Made by a program: the position numbers and the translations under genes
Part shown: positions 5,740-12,295 of the stretch, in pieces
Numbering within the stretch: position 1 is the stretch's first letter
Layout of the letters: the number at the start of each line of letters is the position of its first letter
NCBI GenBank assembly: GCA_016840185.1
Contig: JAEOSV010000092.1
Coordinates: 1-12,339 of the forward strand
Length of the DNA stretch: 12,339 bases
Reading direction: 5' to 3'
DNA from: Candidatus Hermodarchaeota archaeon
GTDB taxonomy: Archaea; Asgardarchaeota; Hermodarchaeia; Hermodarchaeales; Hermodarchaeaceae
The notes under the pieces: generated by a model
Databases searched by the model: none
Seen by the model: only the letters and a program-made list of their open reading frames with translations
Told to the model about the DNA's origin: nothing

Positions 5740-7704
5740 CTACTTTCTGATCCGGAAGAAGTAGACACCTGCGATGATGATGATAACGATCACCACAATG
5801 GCAATGCCTACAAAGATCAATGGGTCAGGACCAATAGGACACGGAGTTCGTGCACCAAAGTCAGGATGGTATGCACGGACTGAGAAGTGCCAGTCCTCAA
5901 AGACGTCAAGGATGATGTACTGACCAGTTTGTCGAGTAATCCACTTGTAACAACCTGTACCCGTCAAGTCCGCAGGAGTGTCTGGACTCCAGGTAAAGTT
6001 ACCGGCTTCATATGGCGCCCAGATGTGCTCGGGTAGAATTTGCACGCTGGTTGCTTGTGTGAAGGTGACGTAACCAGTGTTGTTAGAGTAGATTTCAACC
6101 GTGTAGTCGTCTGGAGTGTCAACGCGGTAAATGCTTGCCACGTTGTCAGCCGTATAGGTACCCCACGGATGAATGTTCATCAAACTGTATTGAACGTCTT
6201 CTGAGGTGAAGTCTTCACCATCGTGCCAGGTGATGTTTTGATACAGATCGAATGTATATTTCAATCCGTCTTGAATATCACCTGATGCGGTAGTAACTTC
6301 AGTTGACCAGTTCCACGCAAGATTCGGTGCAGCAGCGGACTGCGGATCAAGGGGATCGACACGCCATAGCGTTGAATAAATCAAGCCAAAGATGGTCTGT
6401 GCGTAGCCCGATGAGGTCAGAATGGTGTTTGTAAAGTCCATACCCTCAGAAAGCACGGTGACATATTCAGTTGGGTTACAACCGAAGGGACCACCTGCGG
6501 CTTCCTTTAGACGAATCGATTCTAAGGTGTATGGATTACCACTCATACGGTTAATACCAAACTGCGGGATATAGCCTTCCCAGACATCAGTACGGTAGGC
6601 ATGGGTATATTCGTCGTTGTAACAGACAATCATGGGCATTTCATCCATGAGAATCCGACAACCGTTCCACGCCCATCCACGTGCTTCAAGTCGGGTTGGT
6701 GCATTCATGAACTGTGTGATGTTGTAGTCGTATTCGGTATTGTTGTAGCGGTAGAAGAAGCTGTTGTCGCCACCCTCAGTGTGGAAGAAGTCATAGAGCA
6801 GGGTTGGGTCACCTGGAGGATTGATGTTCCAGCTGAAACAACCAAGGTTGAATTCACCAGTTCCGAGACCAGCGATCAAGGCGTTGAAGTCAACTTCAAC
6901 AACTTCACCTTGTAGACCCGCCTTTTCCATGCCAGCCACTTGTGCGAGACAAGCTTGGATAGCTGGGTCATAACCAGCAGAAGCCCAAAGCTCAATCTTC
7001 AGTCCGTCAGGAGCAGCTATGTCTCCACGCTTGTCACCGGCAGTCCATGTACCACTCATGTCAGCGTCGTAATAACGCCAACCTGGGTGTGGTGAGCCAG
7101 GGGTGTCGATGATGTGAGCAGCATCAAGAGTAGCGTTTGCATTCGTGATATCTTCAGCGTAGAAGTGAGAGGTCATCTCGTTTTCATAGGTCCAGAATGC
7201 GAATGGCAGAGGAATTGGATTGTCCATTACTTGGGCAAAACCACCCCGTGCGTTTGCAACCACTGTAGGTTTGTCAAGCGCATAAGATAATGCAACACGA
7301 TAACCAGTAATATTGGTTGGGAATCGTTGACATTGCATGGTCAATTGTCGGTAGATTGTACCGGCAACAGAAGTAACTTCGATAGCTGGGTTTGCCTCAA
7401 GTTCGGCCACTGATTGGTGTGGAATACGCTCGTCGTACGAATAAACGCTACCTGATTGAAGCGCGAGCAGTGCTTGAGCAATATCCTCGGATGGATAAAC
7501 GATGAAAGTCAATCGATCAACATAACCACCGTGAGGATCGTATCCGCTAGGATAGGCCCATTGAGCGCTTACAGAAGCGTTTTGGGGAGAGATGTACGCA
7601 AGAGATAGGAAGAGGCCCACTAGTGCAATAGCAGTCACTATAGAGATTTTCGTTAATTTTGTCAATTCGGAATAATTCCTTCCGTTTATTACCCTTGCGG
7701 CCAT
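5740..7704 (-). CDS. Peptide/nickel-type ABC substrate-binding protein, family 5, with swapped halves and C-terminal anchor
   Basis: 654 aa. It binds the solute (peptide or similar) outside the cell and hands it to the Dpp/Opp-type permease. A signal peptide covers residues 15-47, with a likely cut after V-S-A47. Residues 62-400 match the half that is normally C-terminal: Y-V-D-R-L-T-F-I-V, A-L-Q-S-G at 81-85, V-A-E-L-E-A-N-P at 99-106, then V-A-L-S-Y-A-L-D-K at 137-145. Residues 412-615 match the half that is normally N-terminal: L-K-Y-T-F-D-L near 481-487, W-H-D-G-E-D-F-T-S-E-D-V at 493-504, V-D-T-P-D-D-Y-T-V at 528-536, and T-G-T-G-C-Y-K at 581-587. The order is thus permuted. A TM helix at 627-650 and a basic tail anchor it. 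Eight N-x-S/T sequons and eight cysteines fit an exported glycoprotein. ATG 7704 lacks a clear ribosome site, and TTG 7662 is an alternative start. Confidence 0.88.
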   Translation of the reverse strand: MAARVINGRNYSELTKLTKISIVTAIALVGLFLSLAYISPQNASVSAQWAYPSGYDPHGGYVDRLTFIVYPSEDIAQALLALQSGSVYSYDERIPHQSVAELEANPAIEVTSVAGTIYRQLTMQCQRFPTNITGYRVALSYALDKPTVVANARGGFAQVMDNPIPLPFAFWTYENEMTSHFYAEDITNANATLDAAHIIDTPGSPHPGWRYYDADMSGTWTAGDKRGDIAAPDGLKIELWASAGYDPAIQACLAQVAGMEKAGLQGEVVEVDFNALIAGLGTGEFNLGCFSWNINPPGDPTLLYDFFHTEGGDNSFFYRYNNTEYDYNITQFMNAPTRLEARGWAWNGCRILMDEMPMIVCYNDEYTHAYRTDVWEGYIPQFGINRMSGNPYTLESIRLKEAAGGPFGCNPTEYVTVLSEGMDFTNTILTSSGYAQTIFGLIYSTLWRVDPLDPQSAAAPNLAWNWSTEVTTASGDIQDGLKYTFDLYQNITWHDGEDFTSEDVQYSLMNIHPWGTYTADNVASIYRVDTPDDYTVEIYSNNTGYVTFTQATSVQILPEHIWAPYEAGNFTWSPDTPADLTGTGCYKWITRQTGQYIILDVFEDWHFSVRAYHPDFGARTPCPIGPDPLIFVGIAIVVIVIIIIAGVYFFRIRK

Positions 7705-7750
7705 GCATTCGGCACTGCCGCTAAAGGTTACACTTCATCTTCCAACAAGC

Positions 7751-7760
7751 TATATATACA
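7751..7760 (-). promoter_or_regulatory. TATA box of the substrate-binding protein gene
   Basis: TGTATATATA on the minus strand would place transcription start near 7729, leaving a leader of about 25 bases before ATG 7704. With the hairpin just upstream, this suggests the substrate-binding gene has its own promoter, as is common because binding proteins are made in excess over permeases. Confidence 0.5.
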
Positions 7761-7807
7761 CTGTGGTAGAGGCGGGAAACCCTGACACTGCCTCCTTTTC
7801 AGTAAGC

Positions 7808-7834
7808 AAAAATGGCTTGAAAGCTAATTTCAAG
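7808..7834 (-). terminator. Hairpin plus T5 after the 2-TM protein gene
   Basis: On the minus strand CTTGAAA (7834-7828), a 5-base loop and TTTCAAG (7822-7816) form a perfect 7-bp stem. CCA and then TTTTT (7812-7808) follow. It starts 18 bases after the stop codon of the 100-aa gene and may end the dppB-led transcript. Confidence 0.5.
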
Positions 7835-7851
7835 AGTTTTTCAACAATTAA

Positions 7852-8154
7852 TTAGTCTTTTTGAGAGATGGATTCATCCTCTTGTTCTGTACGGTCGAAC
7901 TCCTCACTTAAAGCGGGAGGGACAGGTCGTTGGTGCTTCAATGATCGCGTGCTGAGTTCAAGAGAGATTACCATCACAAGGAGGATTCCCAGGGAGAGTA
8001 CCCCCATTAAAATCAACATTCCTCCAAAAAGAGCAATTAAGGCATTGACTGACCAGAAGCCATACATGATGACGGCTCCACCTACAATAAGGAAAATGGG
8101 GACTAGGATCGTCCATCGACGATAGATCACTTTGACTTCACGTTTTTCAGACAA
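7852..8154 (-). CDS. Small 2-TM membrane protein of unknown function
   Basis: 100 aa from a TTG start at 8154, with a GTGAG-like ribosome site about 6 bases upstream. A basic cytoplasmic start (residues 1-13) is followed by two hydrophobic helices (about 14-34 and 38-65) with a G-G-M-L-I-L-M-G-V-L turn in the second. The tail (66-100) is hydrophilic, first basic then strongly acidic, and probably lies in the cytoplasm. I do not recognise a family. It lies between the 4-TM protein and the binding protein, in the same direction as dppB, and could be an accessory part of the transporter. That link rests on position only. Confidence 0.62.
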   Translation of the reverse strand: MSEKREVKVIYRRWTILVPIFLIVGGAVIMYGFWSVNALIALFGGMLILMGVLSLGILLVMVISLELSTRSLKHQRPVPPALSEEFDRTEQEDESISQKD

Positions 8155-8205
8155 CTTCTTCTCACACTTTGGTTTACTTCTTTTATCATTTGTGGGGGAC
8201 GCTGA

Positions 8206-8625
8206 TTAAATTAAATCCTTGGATCGCGGCTCGATGAAAAACTCATTGAAGATAAGACCTGCAACTGTACCGAGTGTAAACACTAGAACCAATGGGAAAA
8301 ATAGTGGAATTGATAGGGCGAACTGTGAGATGATGAAGAAAGTGATATCTTGGGTGACGACGCCCAAGAAGACGGGGGCAGATCTAGCAAGAGTGAGTAC
8401 AAAAATTGAGATGAACATTGTGACAATCATTGAGAGGATTGCGTCTTTGAATTCTAAGCAAATAATACCCAAGAAGAATGCAGGGATAAAGAGGAGGAAT
8501 ATTGCTACCTCTGCAAAGCCGGGAAAGATTCGGGTATAGGTGGCATGGAGAATTGTCGTAGTAACGACAACGGCTCCTGCTATTCCGTACGCTGAAAGTG
8601 CTAATCGTGCTTTTCTGTATGACAC
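8206..8625 (-). CDS. 4-TM membrane protein of unknown function
   Basis: 139 aa from GTG 8625. GGAGG (8638-8634) is 8 bases ahead, whereas the in-frame TTG at 8640 overlaps that site. Four hydrophobic segments are visible near residues 9-29, 38-57, 62-82 and 95-125. The last ends in N-E-F-F-I-E-P-R, and the tail is short and charged. No catalytic motif or known family is apparent. The gene starts 38 bases after the end of dppB and precedes the 2-TM gene by about 50 bases, so the three probably share a transcript. A role beside the ABC importer is inferred from place alone. Confidence 0.65.
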   Translation of the reverse strand: MSYRKARLALSAYGIAGAVVVTTTILHATYTRIFPGFAEVAIFLLFIPAFFLGIICLEFKDAILSMIVTMFISIFVLTLARSAPVFLGVVTQDITFFIISQFALSIPLFFPLVLVFTLGTVAGLIFNEFFIEPRSKDLI

Positions 8626-8633
8626 TGTTTCGT

Positions 8634-8638
8634 CCTCC
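8634..8638 (-). promoter_or_regulatory. GGAGG ribosome binding site that decides a GTG start
   Basis: GGAGG sits 8 bases before GTG 8625 on the minus strand. It overlaps the alternative TTG at 8640, making the shorter 139-aa product more likely. Confidence 0.6.
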
Positions 8639-8663
8639 AATGAGGGTTCAAAGGCTGTTGATT

Positions 8664-9686
8664 TCAGCCATATTTGATTCTTGGATCAAGAACACCATAG
8701 AGGATATCCGCAATTATGTTTGCAGCAATGACTGTTATCGCTATCATAAAGAAGATACCTTGCGCTGTTGGCCAGTCATTCGAGGTGAGTGACCCATAGA
8801 GTAATCGACCCATTCCAAACCATATGAACACGGTTTCGGTGAGCACGGCTCCACTAATAATGAAGGCGAAATTAATGGCAATTAGTGAAATGAGTGGCAG
8901 AAAGGCGTTACGAACTCCGTGTTTGTAGAGCACAGTCCGCTCTTCAAGTCCCTTCGCCCTTGCGGTGAGAATGTAATCTTCTGTCAATACATCTACAAGC
9001 GTGTTCCGCATGAGCAGCATGTATCCACCGAAGAACGCTAATGTCAAAGTCATTGCAGGGAGGACCAAATGCCACGCCAAGTCCAAGGCATACGATATGG
9101 GGTTATTTGGAACGGAGCCTGGAGGACTCGTTGTATGACCCAATGGAAATAGGGGGAATCCCAAGAGAAGTTGGGGGGTTACAGAAAAGACAAGAAGGAA
9201 CACCATGCCTAGCCAAAAGACGGGGAAACTATACATCGTCAGACTAAACGTAATGAGTCCAGTATCCGTTGCGCCCCCATGTCGACTTGCGGCAATGATT
9301 CCTGTTACCACACCAAGAATTACAGCAAAAATCATGGCGGTTCCCATCAGAAGTAGGGTGTTGGGAAGACGTTCCATAATATCCTCAACAACGGGATTGC
9401 CTGTACTGAAACTAATGCCAAATTGAAGGGTGAACATGTTTTGCATGTAAGCGAGAAAATGAAGCCACCAATCGAACCAAGTCGCATCGGCAGGTGGAAG
9501 TTGGTATAGTCGTCGAATTTGTTCAATGGCATGACGATCCATACCTGGTTGAATATACAATGTTGCGGGGTCAATTCCGAACACAAAGACAGGGATTCGG
9601 AAGAGGAAGAAGTTGAAAATAATAACTGCAATAAAAAGCCCAATTGCAATGATGATGCGCTTGACAAGATAACTGCGTAATCCCAT
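8664..9686 (-). CDS. Peptide/nickel ABC transporter permease, DppB type
   Basis: 340 aa from ATG 9686, where the family start (M-G-x-x-S-Y-L-V-K-R-I) is found. The in-frame extension up to 9848 has no family counterpart. This is one of the two membrane subunits of a Dpp/Opp-type importer. TM1 covers about residues 10-30, followed by an extracellular loop with the usual conserved L-x-F-G-x-S at 87-92. Five more helices follow. The EAA loop that docks on the ATPase is E-D-Y-I-L-T-A-R-A-K-G-L (236-247) with H-G-V-R-N-A-F-L-P (256-264). G-A-V-L-T-E-T-V-F and G-M-G-R-L-L follow, and the chain ends in L-D-P-R-I-K-Y-G. All are standard for DppB. Oddly, the partner dppC is on the other strand, more than 1 kb away. 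Confidence 0.93.
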   Translation of the reverse strand: MGLRSYLVKRIIIAIGLFIAVIIFNFFLFRIPVFVFGIDPATLYIQPGMDRHAIEQIRRLYQLPPADATWFDWWLHFLAYMQNMFTLQFGISFSTGNPVVEDIMERLPNTLLLMGTAMIFAVILGVVTGIIAASRHGGATDTGLITFSLTMYSFPVFWLGMVFLLVFSVTPQLLLGFPLFPLGHTTSPPGSVPNNPISYALDLAWHLVLPAMTLTLAFFGGYMLLMRNTLVDVLTEDYILTARAKGLEERTVLYKHGVRNAFLPLISLIAINFAFIISGAVLTETVFIWFGMGRLLYGSLTSNDWPTAQGIFFMIAITVIAANIIADILYGVLDPRIKYG

Positions 9687-9820
9687 ATTTACCACTTCAA
9701 ACTCAGTTTCTCGAATTTCCTGAAATGCCAAGACTAATAAAATTAACTGAAGAGGTACATTACCAAGGGTGTTCAATGAAATAGAACGCTCAACAAGCGA
9801 AAAATCAGTGAGAAACGACA

Positions 9821-10069
9821 ATGAGCGGAAAAATGAGCTTTCGGGCACTAATGCAAACGAAACCGACGCTGAAGTGGTTCATCATTATTGGTGTCATTAT
9901 AGTAATCATTGGAATCCTTCTCTCCTTTCTAAGTGTGGCTGGAATTATGTTGGCTTGGATTGGTATCTTTCTCATTGCCCTCTCAATCATTATTCTCCTT
10001 TATCTCTGGTTGACCGAAAGATATCTCCCTCAACCTAGTATGGATCGTGTTTCTCCCGGAAAATATTAG
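9821..10069 (+). CDS. Small 2-TM membrane protein of unknown function
   Basis: 82 aa from ATG 9821; ATG 9833 is a second choice. A basic N-terminus (1-18) is followed by two hydrophobic helices at about 19-39 and 42-65, joined by a very short turn, then a hydrophilic proline-containing tail. The hairpin design resembles the 100-aa protein at 7852-8154, but no clear sequence similarity is seen. It is divergent from dppB (134 bases between starts) and converges on the anchored protein at 10082, with 12 bases between stops. I do not recognise a family. Other reading frames across this stretch give cysteine- and histidine-rich products that look spurious. Confidence 0.6.
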   Translation: MSGKMSFRALMQTKPTLKWFIIIGVIIVIIGILLSFLSVAGIMLAWIGIFLIALSIIILLYLWLTERYLPQPSMDRVSPGKY

Positions 10070-10081
10070 GTGCTTTCATTA

Positions 10082-10585
10082 TTAGATTAGAATGAAAGTA
10101 ACGCCTTGGTATTCGTTCAATCGAATTACTTCAACACTTTCAAGAAAACCCGCATTCACATACGGTTCTTGGTACAAGAACCATTGCCAGGTCCCGGTTG
10201 TTTCTGCTTCTTGCAGTTGTTCCCAATCATCTTCTGGTGTTGCATAGTGCCAACCAAAATCATGCGACTCACCTGGTTGAAGGAAAAACTGGTGCCCCTT
10301 TATTCCCCAACCATACCGAAGAGTTAGACCATTAAGCCAAATTCTAGTATCTGTCCATTGAAAATGGAGCATTGTGGTCTGCGAGGGATTATTTACTCGA
10401 ACACGCACTTCGATTCGGTGATATCTGCCACTTGTCTCGTTTTTCACCAAGCGGATATCTGTAATGTCCATATTGAAGCTGAAAGCTCGGTACGTATCCA
10501 CTTGGTAGTAAGTGGACATGCTGAGGATGACAGTGGACCCGAGAATGATAGCTAGGAAGACGATGATGCGTGTTCGGCGTATCAT
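10082..10585 (-). CDS. N-terminally anchored extracellular protein, possibly WHy/LEA-2-like
   Basis: 167 aa from ATG 10585. Residues 1-6 are basic and 7-25 form one hydrophobic helix without a convincing cleavage site, so the rest is probably anchored outside the cell. The outer part is beta-rich. V-R-V-R-V-N-N-P-S (60-68), an L-N-G at 84-86 and L-Q-P-G-E-S (102-107) follow the layout of WHy/LEA-2 domains: strand, NP, a strand with NG, then a PG turn before the next strand. Those domains stabilise proteins or bind partners. The match is by pattern only and moderate. Residues 111-140 are rich in Trp, Glu and Gln. There is one sequon, N49-E-T. It is divergent from dppC and lies within the transporter locus, so an extracellular accessory role is possible. 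Confidence 0.62.
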   Translation of the reverse strand: MIRRTRIIVFLAIILGSTVILSMSTYYQVDTYRAFSFNMDITDIRLVKNETSGRYHRIEVRVRVNNPSQTTMLHFQWTDTRIWLNGLTLRYGWGIKGHQFFLQPGESHDFGWHYATPEDDWEQLQEAETTGTWQWFLYQEPYVNAGFLESVEVIRLNEYQGVTFILI

Positions 10586-10628
10586 GATAATTCCCGTAGG
10601 ATGATTCTATTTTTGGGAGAAACTTTAC

Positions 10629-10640
10629 ACGTTTTAAACC
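10629..10640 (-). promoter_or_regulatory. Candidate TATA box for the anchored WHy-like gene
   Basis: GGTTTAAAAC on the minus strand is placed so that transcription would begin near 10609, about 24 bases before ATG 10585. It lies in the 184-base divergent gap shared with dppC. Prediction by spacing only. Confidence 0.35.
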
Positions 10641-10681
10641 ATCGAATCAGGCAATATTTCTTTTCCTGCTCCTACCGTCAA

Positions 10682-10722
10682 CTTAATATAACTTTTAAGC
10701 AGGTTCGGACTTTGTTTATACT
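10682..10722 (+). promoter_or_regulatory. Candidate promoter of the dppC-dppD operon
   Basis: Three A/T boxes lie here: TTAATATAAC (10683-10692), CTTTTAAG (10692-10699) and GTTTATAC (10714-10721). Starts about 26 bases further would fall between roughly 10714 and 10744, all upstream of ATG 10770. Which one is used cannot be told. Confidence 0.35.
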
Positions 10723-10757
10723 CTAAAAATCTAGGGTACCTATAATTGGTCCTTCTT

Positions 10758-10762
10758 GGTGA
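10758..10762 (+). promoter_or_regulatory. GGTGA ribosome binding site that decides the dppC start
   Basis: GGTGA sits 7 bases before ATG 10770. The in-frame TTG at 10746 lies upstream of this site and is less likely to be used. Confidence 0.7.
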
Positions 10763-10769
10763 TTTTACT

Positions 10770-12284
10770 ATGAGTCGTAGACGGTACAAACACCGGTTAT
10801 CGATGTTTGAACGTGCTAAAGGCGTTTGGGCTCGATACCGAGAAGTTAAACAAGGGCTTTTTGGTCTACTTTTGGTAATCGTCTTCTTTTTGTTGGCGTT
10901 CCTAGCTCCTATTATCTTTCCTCTTTACCCAGGAATCTTAGTGCGAGTAGGCCCAGATTTTGCGGCTCCTCAATGGATGTCTTGGACTTCTCCAAGTGAT
11001 TTGGGGAATAATGTTGCTAATCCTCCGGGTCAAAATTTCATTCCAGACCCATTTTTTGATTATAATACCGCTTGGACCGTTAACGATACATCTCCGAAAT
11101 CTTCCTGGTATTATGATACCACAGACTTTGTAGATAGTGCAACTGGTGCTAACCGGTCGCTTGTGTTGCAGTTAACTGATGATTCGAATAATGAGACATT
11201 CCGCGGAGAATCAATCTATGCCGAACATACGTTCGAATGGCAGCACATCCCATCCGCACTTGCTTATCTCTATTTCACAATGAGGACAGAAACAACGGGG
11301 AATCTCACTGATAACGGTGTACTAATCCATTATCAAATCCGAAATGAGAATCTCCTAGGATCATCGATTGTTGCTCCAAATCAGTACACGTTCCAAGTCT
11401 ATCCCACTTTTCCACGAACCTGGCAAACATTTCGAAACATCCTGACAAGCCAGGTGATGAACCGCGCGTTTCAGCCCGGTGAGGAAGTCACGATTCGAAT
11501 TTCTGTGGAATTCAATCATGCACCAGTAACCGCAGACCAGGTTGGCACCATTTCTCTTTGGTCTGATGATGTTCAACTCTGGGGTTACAGTCACTTTTGG
11601 GGACCATTAGGAACATCAGATGTGGGTCAGGATGTCATGGCCCAACTTTTCTGGGGTGCCCAAGTCTCCCTGTTCATTGGTATCGTTGCCACCTTTATTG
11701 GCGTCGCAGTGGGTCTACTCTTAGGATTAGCTGCGGGATACTTTGGTGGTGCTGTCGATGAGGCTGCGATGCGAGTGACAGATTTCTTCATCATCATGCC
11801 CACGCTCCCTATCATGATGATATTGTCTGCGATACTGAATCCAAGTCTTGGAATTACAGTCTTTGTAATTGCCCTCTTCGCGTGGCCAGGACCTGCACGA
11901 GTAATTCGTTCACAAGTACTCGTTGAGAAAGAAAAGGCATATGTTGAAGCAGCAAGGGCAGCAGGTGCAGGTGATGTCTACTTGGTCTTTCGCCACGTAT
12001 TCCCGAACGTGCTCACAATCGTGTTTGTTCAATTGGCCACAGGAGTTTCAGGTGCAATTCTTGCTGAAGCTGGACTAAGCTTCCTCGGACTGACACCGCA
12101 AAACCTAGTGTCGTGGGGTCGAATGTTACAAGCCGCTTATAACCAAGCAGCTCTGACACAGATTCCACCTGCATGGTGGTTCTTCATTCCACCAGGCATG
12201 TGTATCGCCCTTCTCTCGATGGGCTTTATCTTCATAGGATATGCTGTCGACAAGGCACTCAATCCACGACTAAGGAGACTGTAG
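10770..12284 (+). CDS. Peptide/nickel ABC transporter permease, DppC type, with a large extracellular insert
   Basis: 504 aa, against about 290-300 usual for DppC. Residues 1-29 are basic and cytoplasmic, and TM1 is 30-50. The family core resumes at P-L-G-T-S-D-V-G-Q-D-V (279-289) and W-G-A-Q-V-S-L (295-301). The core has the other five helices, the EAA loop E-A-A-R-A-A-G-A (393-400) with R-H-V-F-P-N (408-413), G-L-S-F-L-G-L (435-441), and the end L-N-P-R-L-R-R-L. Residues about 58-272 replace a loop of some 45 residues. The insert looks like a beta-sandwich of the CBM/galactose-binding kind: F-F-D-x-N-T-A-W-T-V (95-104) near its start, V-T-I-R-I-S-V (240-246) and W-S-D-D-V-Q-L-W (264-271) at its end, with four sequons (105, 128, 141, 178). 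A dppD-like gene follows after 11 bases. Confidence 0.92.
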   Translation: MSRRRYKHRLSMFERAKGVWARYREVKQGLFGLLLVIVFFLLAFLAPIIFPLYPGILVRVGPDFAAPQWMSWTSPSDLGNNVANPPGQNFIPDPFFDYNTAWTVNDTSPKSSWYYDTTDFVDSATGANRSLVLQLTDDSNNETFRGESIYAEHTFEWQHIPSALAYLYFTMRTETTGNLTDNGVLIHYQIRNENLLGSSIVAPNQYTFQVYPTFPRTWQTFRNILTSQVMNRAFQPGEEVTIRISVEFNHAPVTADQVGTISLWSDDVQLWGYSHFWGPLGTSDVGQDVMAQLFWGAQVSLFIGIVATFIGVAVGLLLGLAAGYFGGAVDEAAMRVTDFFIIMPTLPIMMILSAILNPSLGITVFVIALFAWPGPARVIRSQVLVEKEKAYVEAARAAGAGDVYLVFRHVFPNVLTIVFVQLATGVSGAILAEAGLSFLGLTPQNLVSWGRMLQAAYNQAALTQIPPAWWFFIPPGMCIALLSMGFIFIGYAVDKALNPRLRRL

Positions 12285-12295
12285 GTGAGGACACA

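Noticed and set aside
5740..7704. The binding protein read as a fragment of a longer tandem protein or a frameshifted gene
   Set aside because: It has its own signal peptide, a C-terminal anchor with basic tail, a promoter-like TATA box and a downstream terminator-like hairpin. The frame is open throughout, and each half occurs once.
9687..9848. N-terminal extension of DppB
   Set aside because: The extra 54 residues do not resemble the family. The typical start M-G-x-x-S-Y-L-V-K-R begins at 9686, and the stretch overlaps the divergent gene start and probable promoter.
9769..10038. Alternative 89-aa plus-strand frame overlapping the 82-aa membrane protein
   Set aside because: Its product is rich in His, Trp, Cys and Asn with no membrane pattern. 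The other frame gives two clean hydrophobic helices.
10586..10769. Small RNA or riboswitch in the gap before dppC
   Set aside because: Only A/T-rich promoter-like boxes were seen. No stable stem-loop set or known riboswitch core could be recognised by eye.
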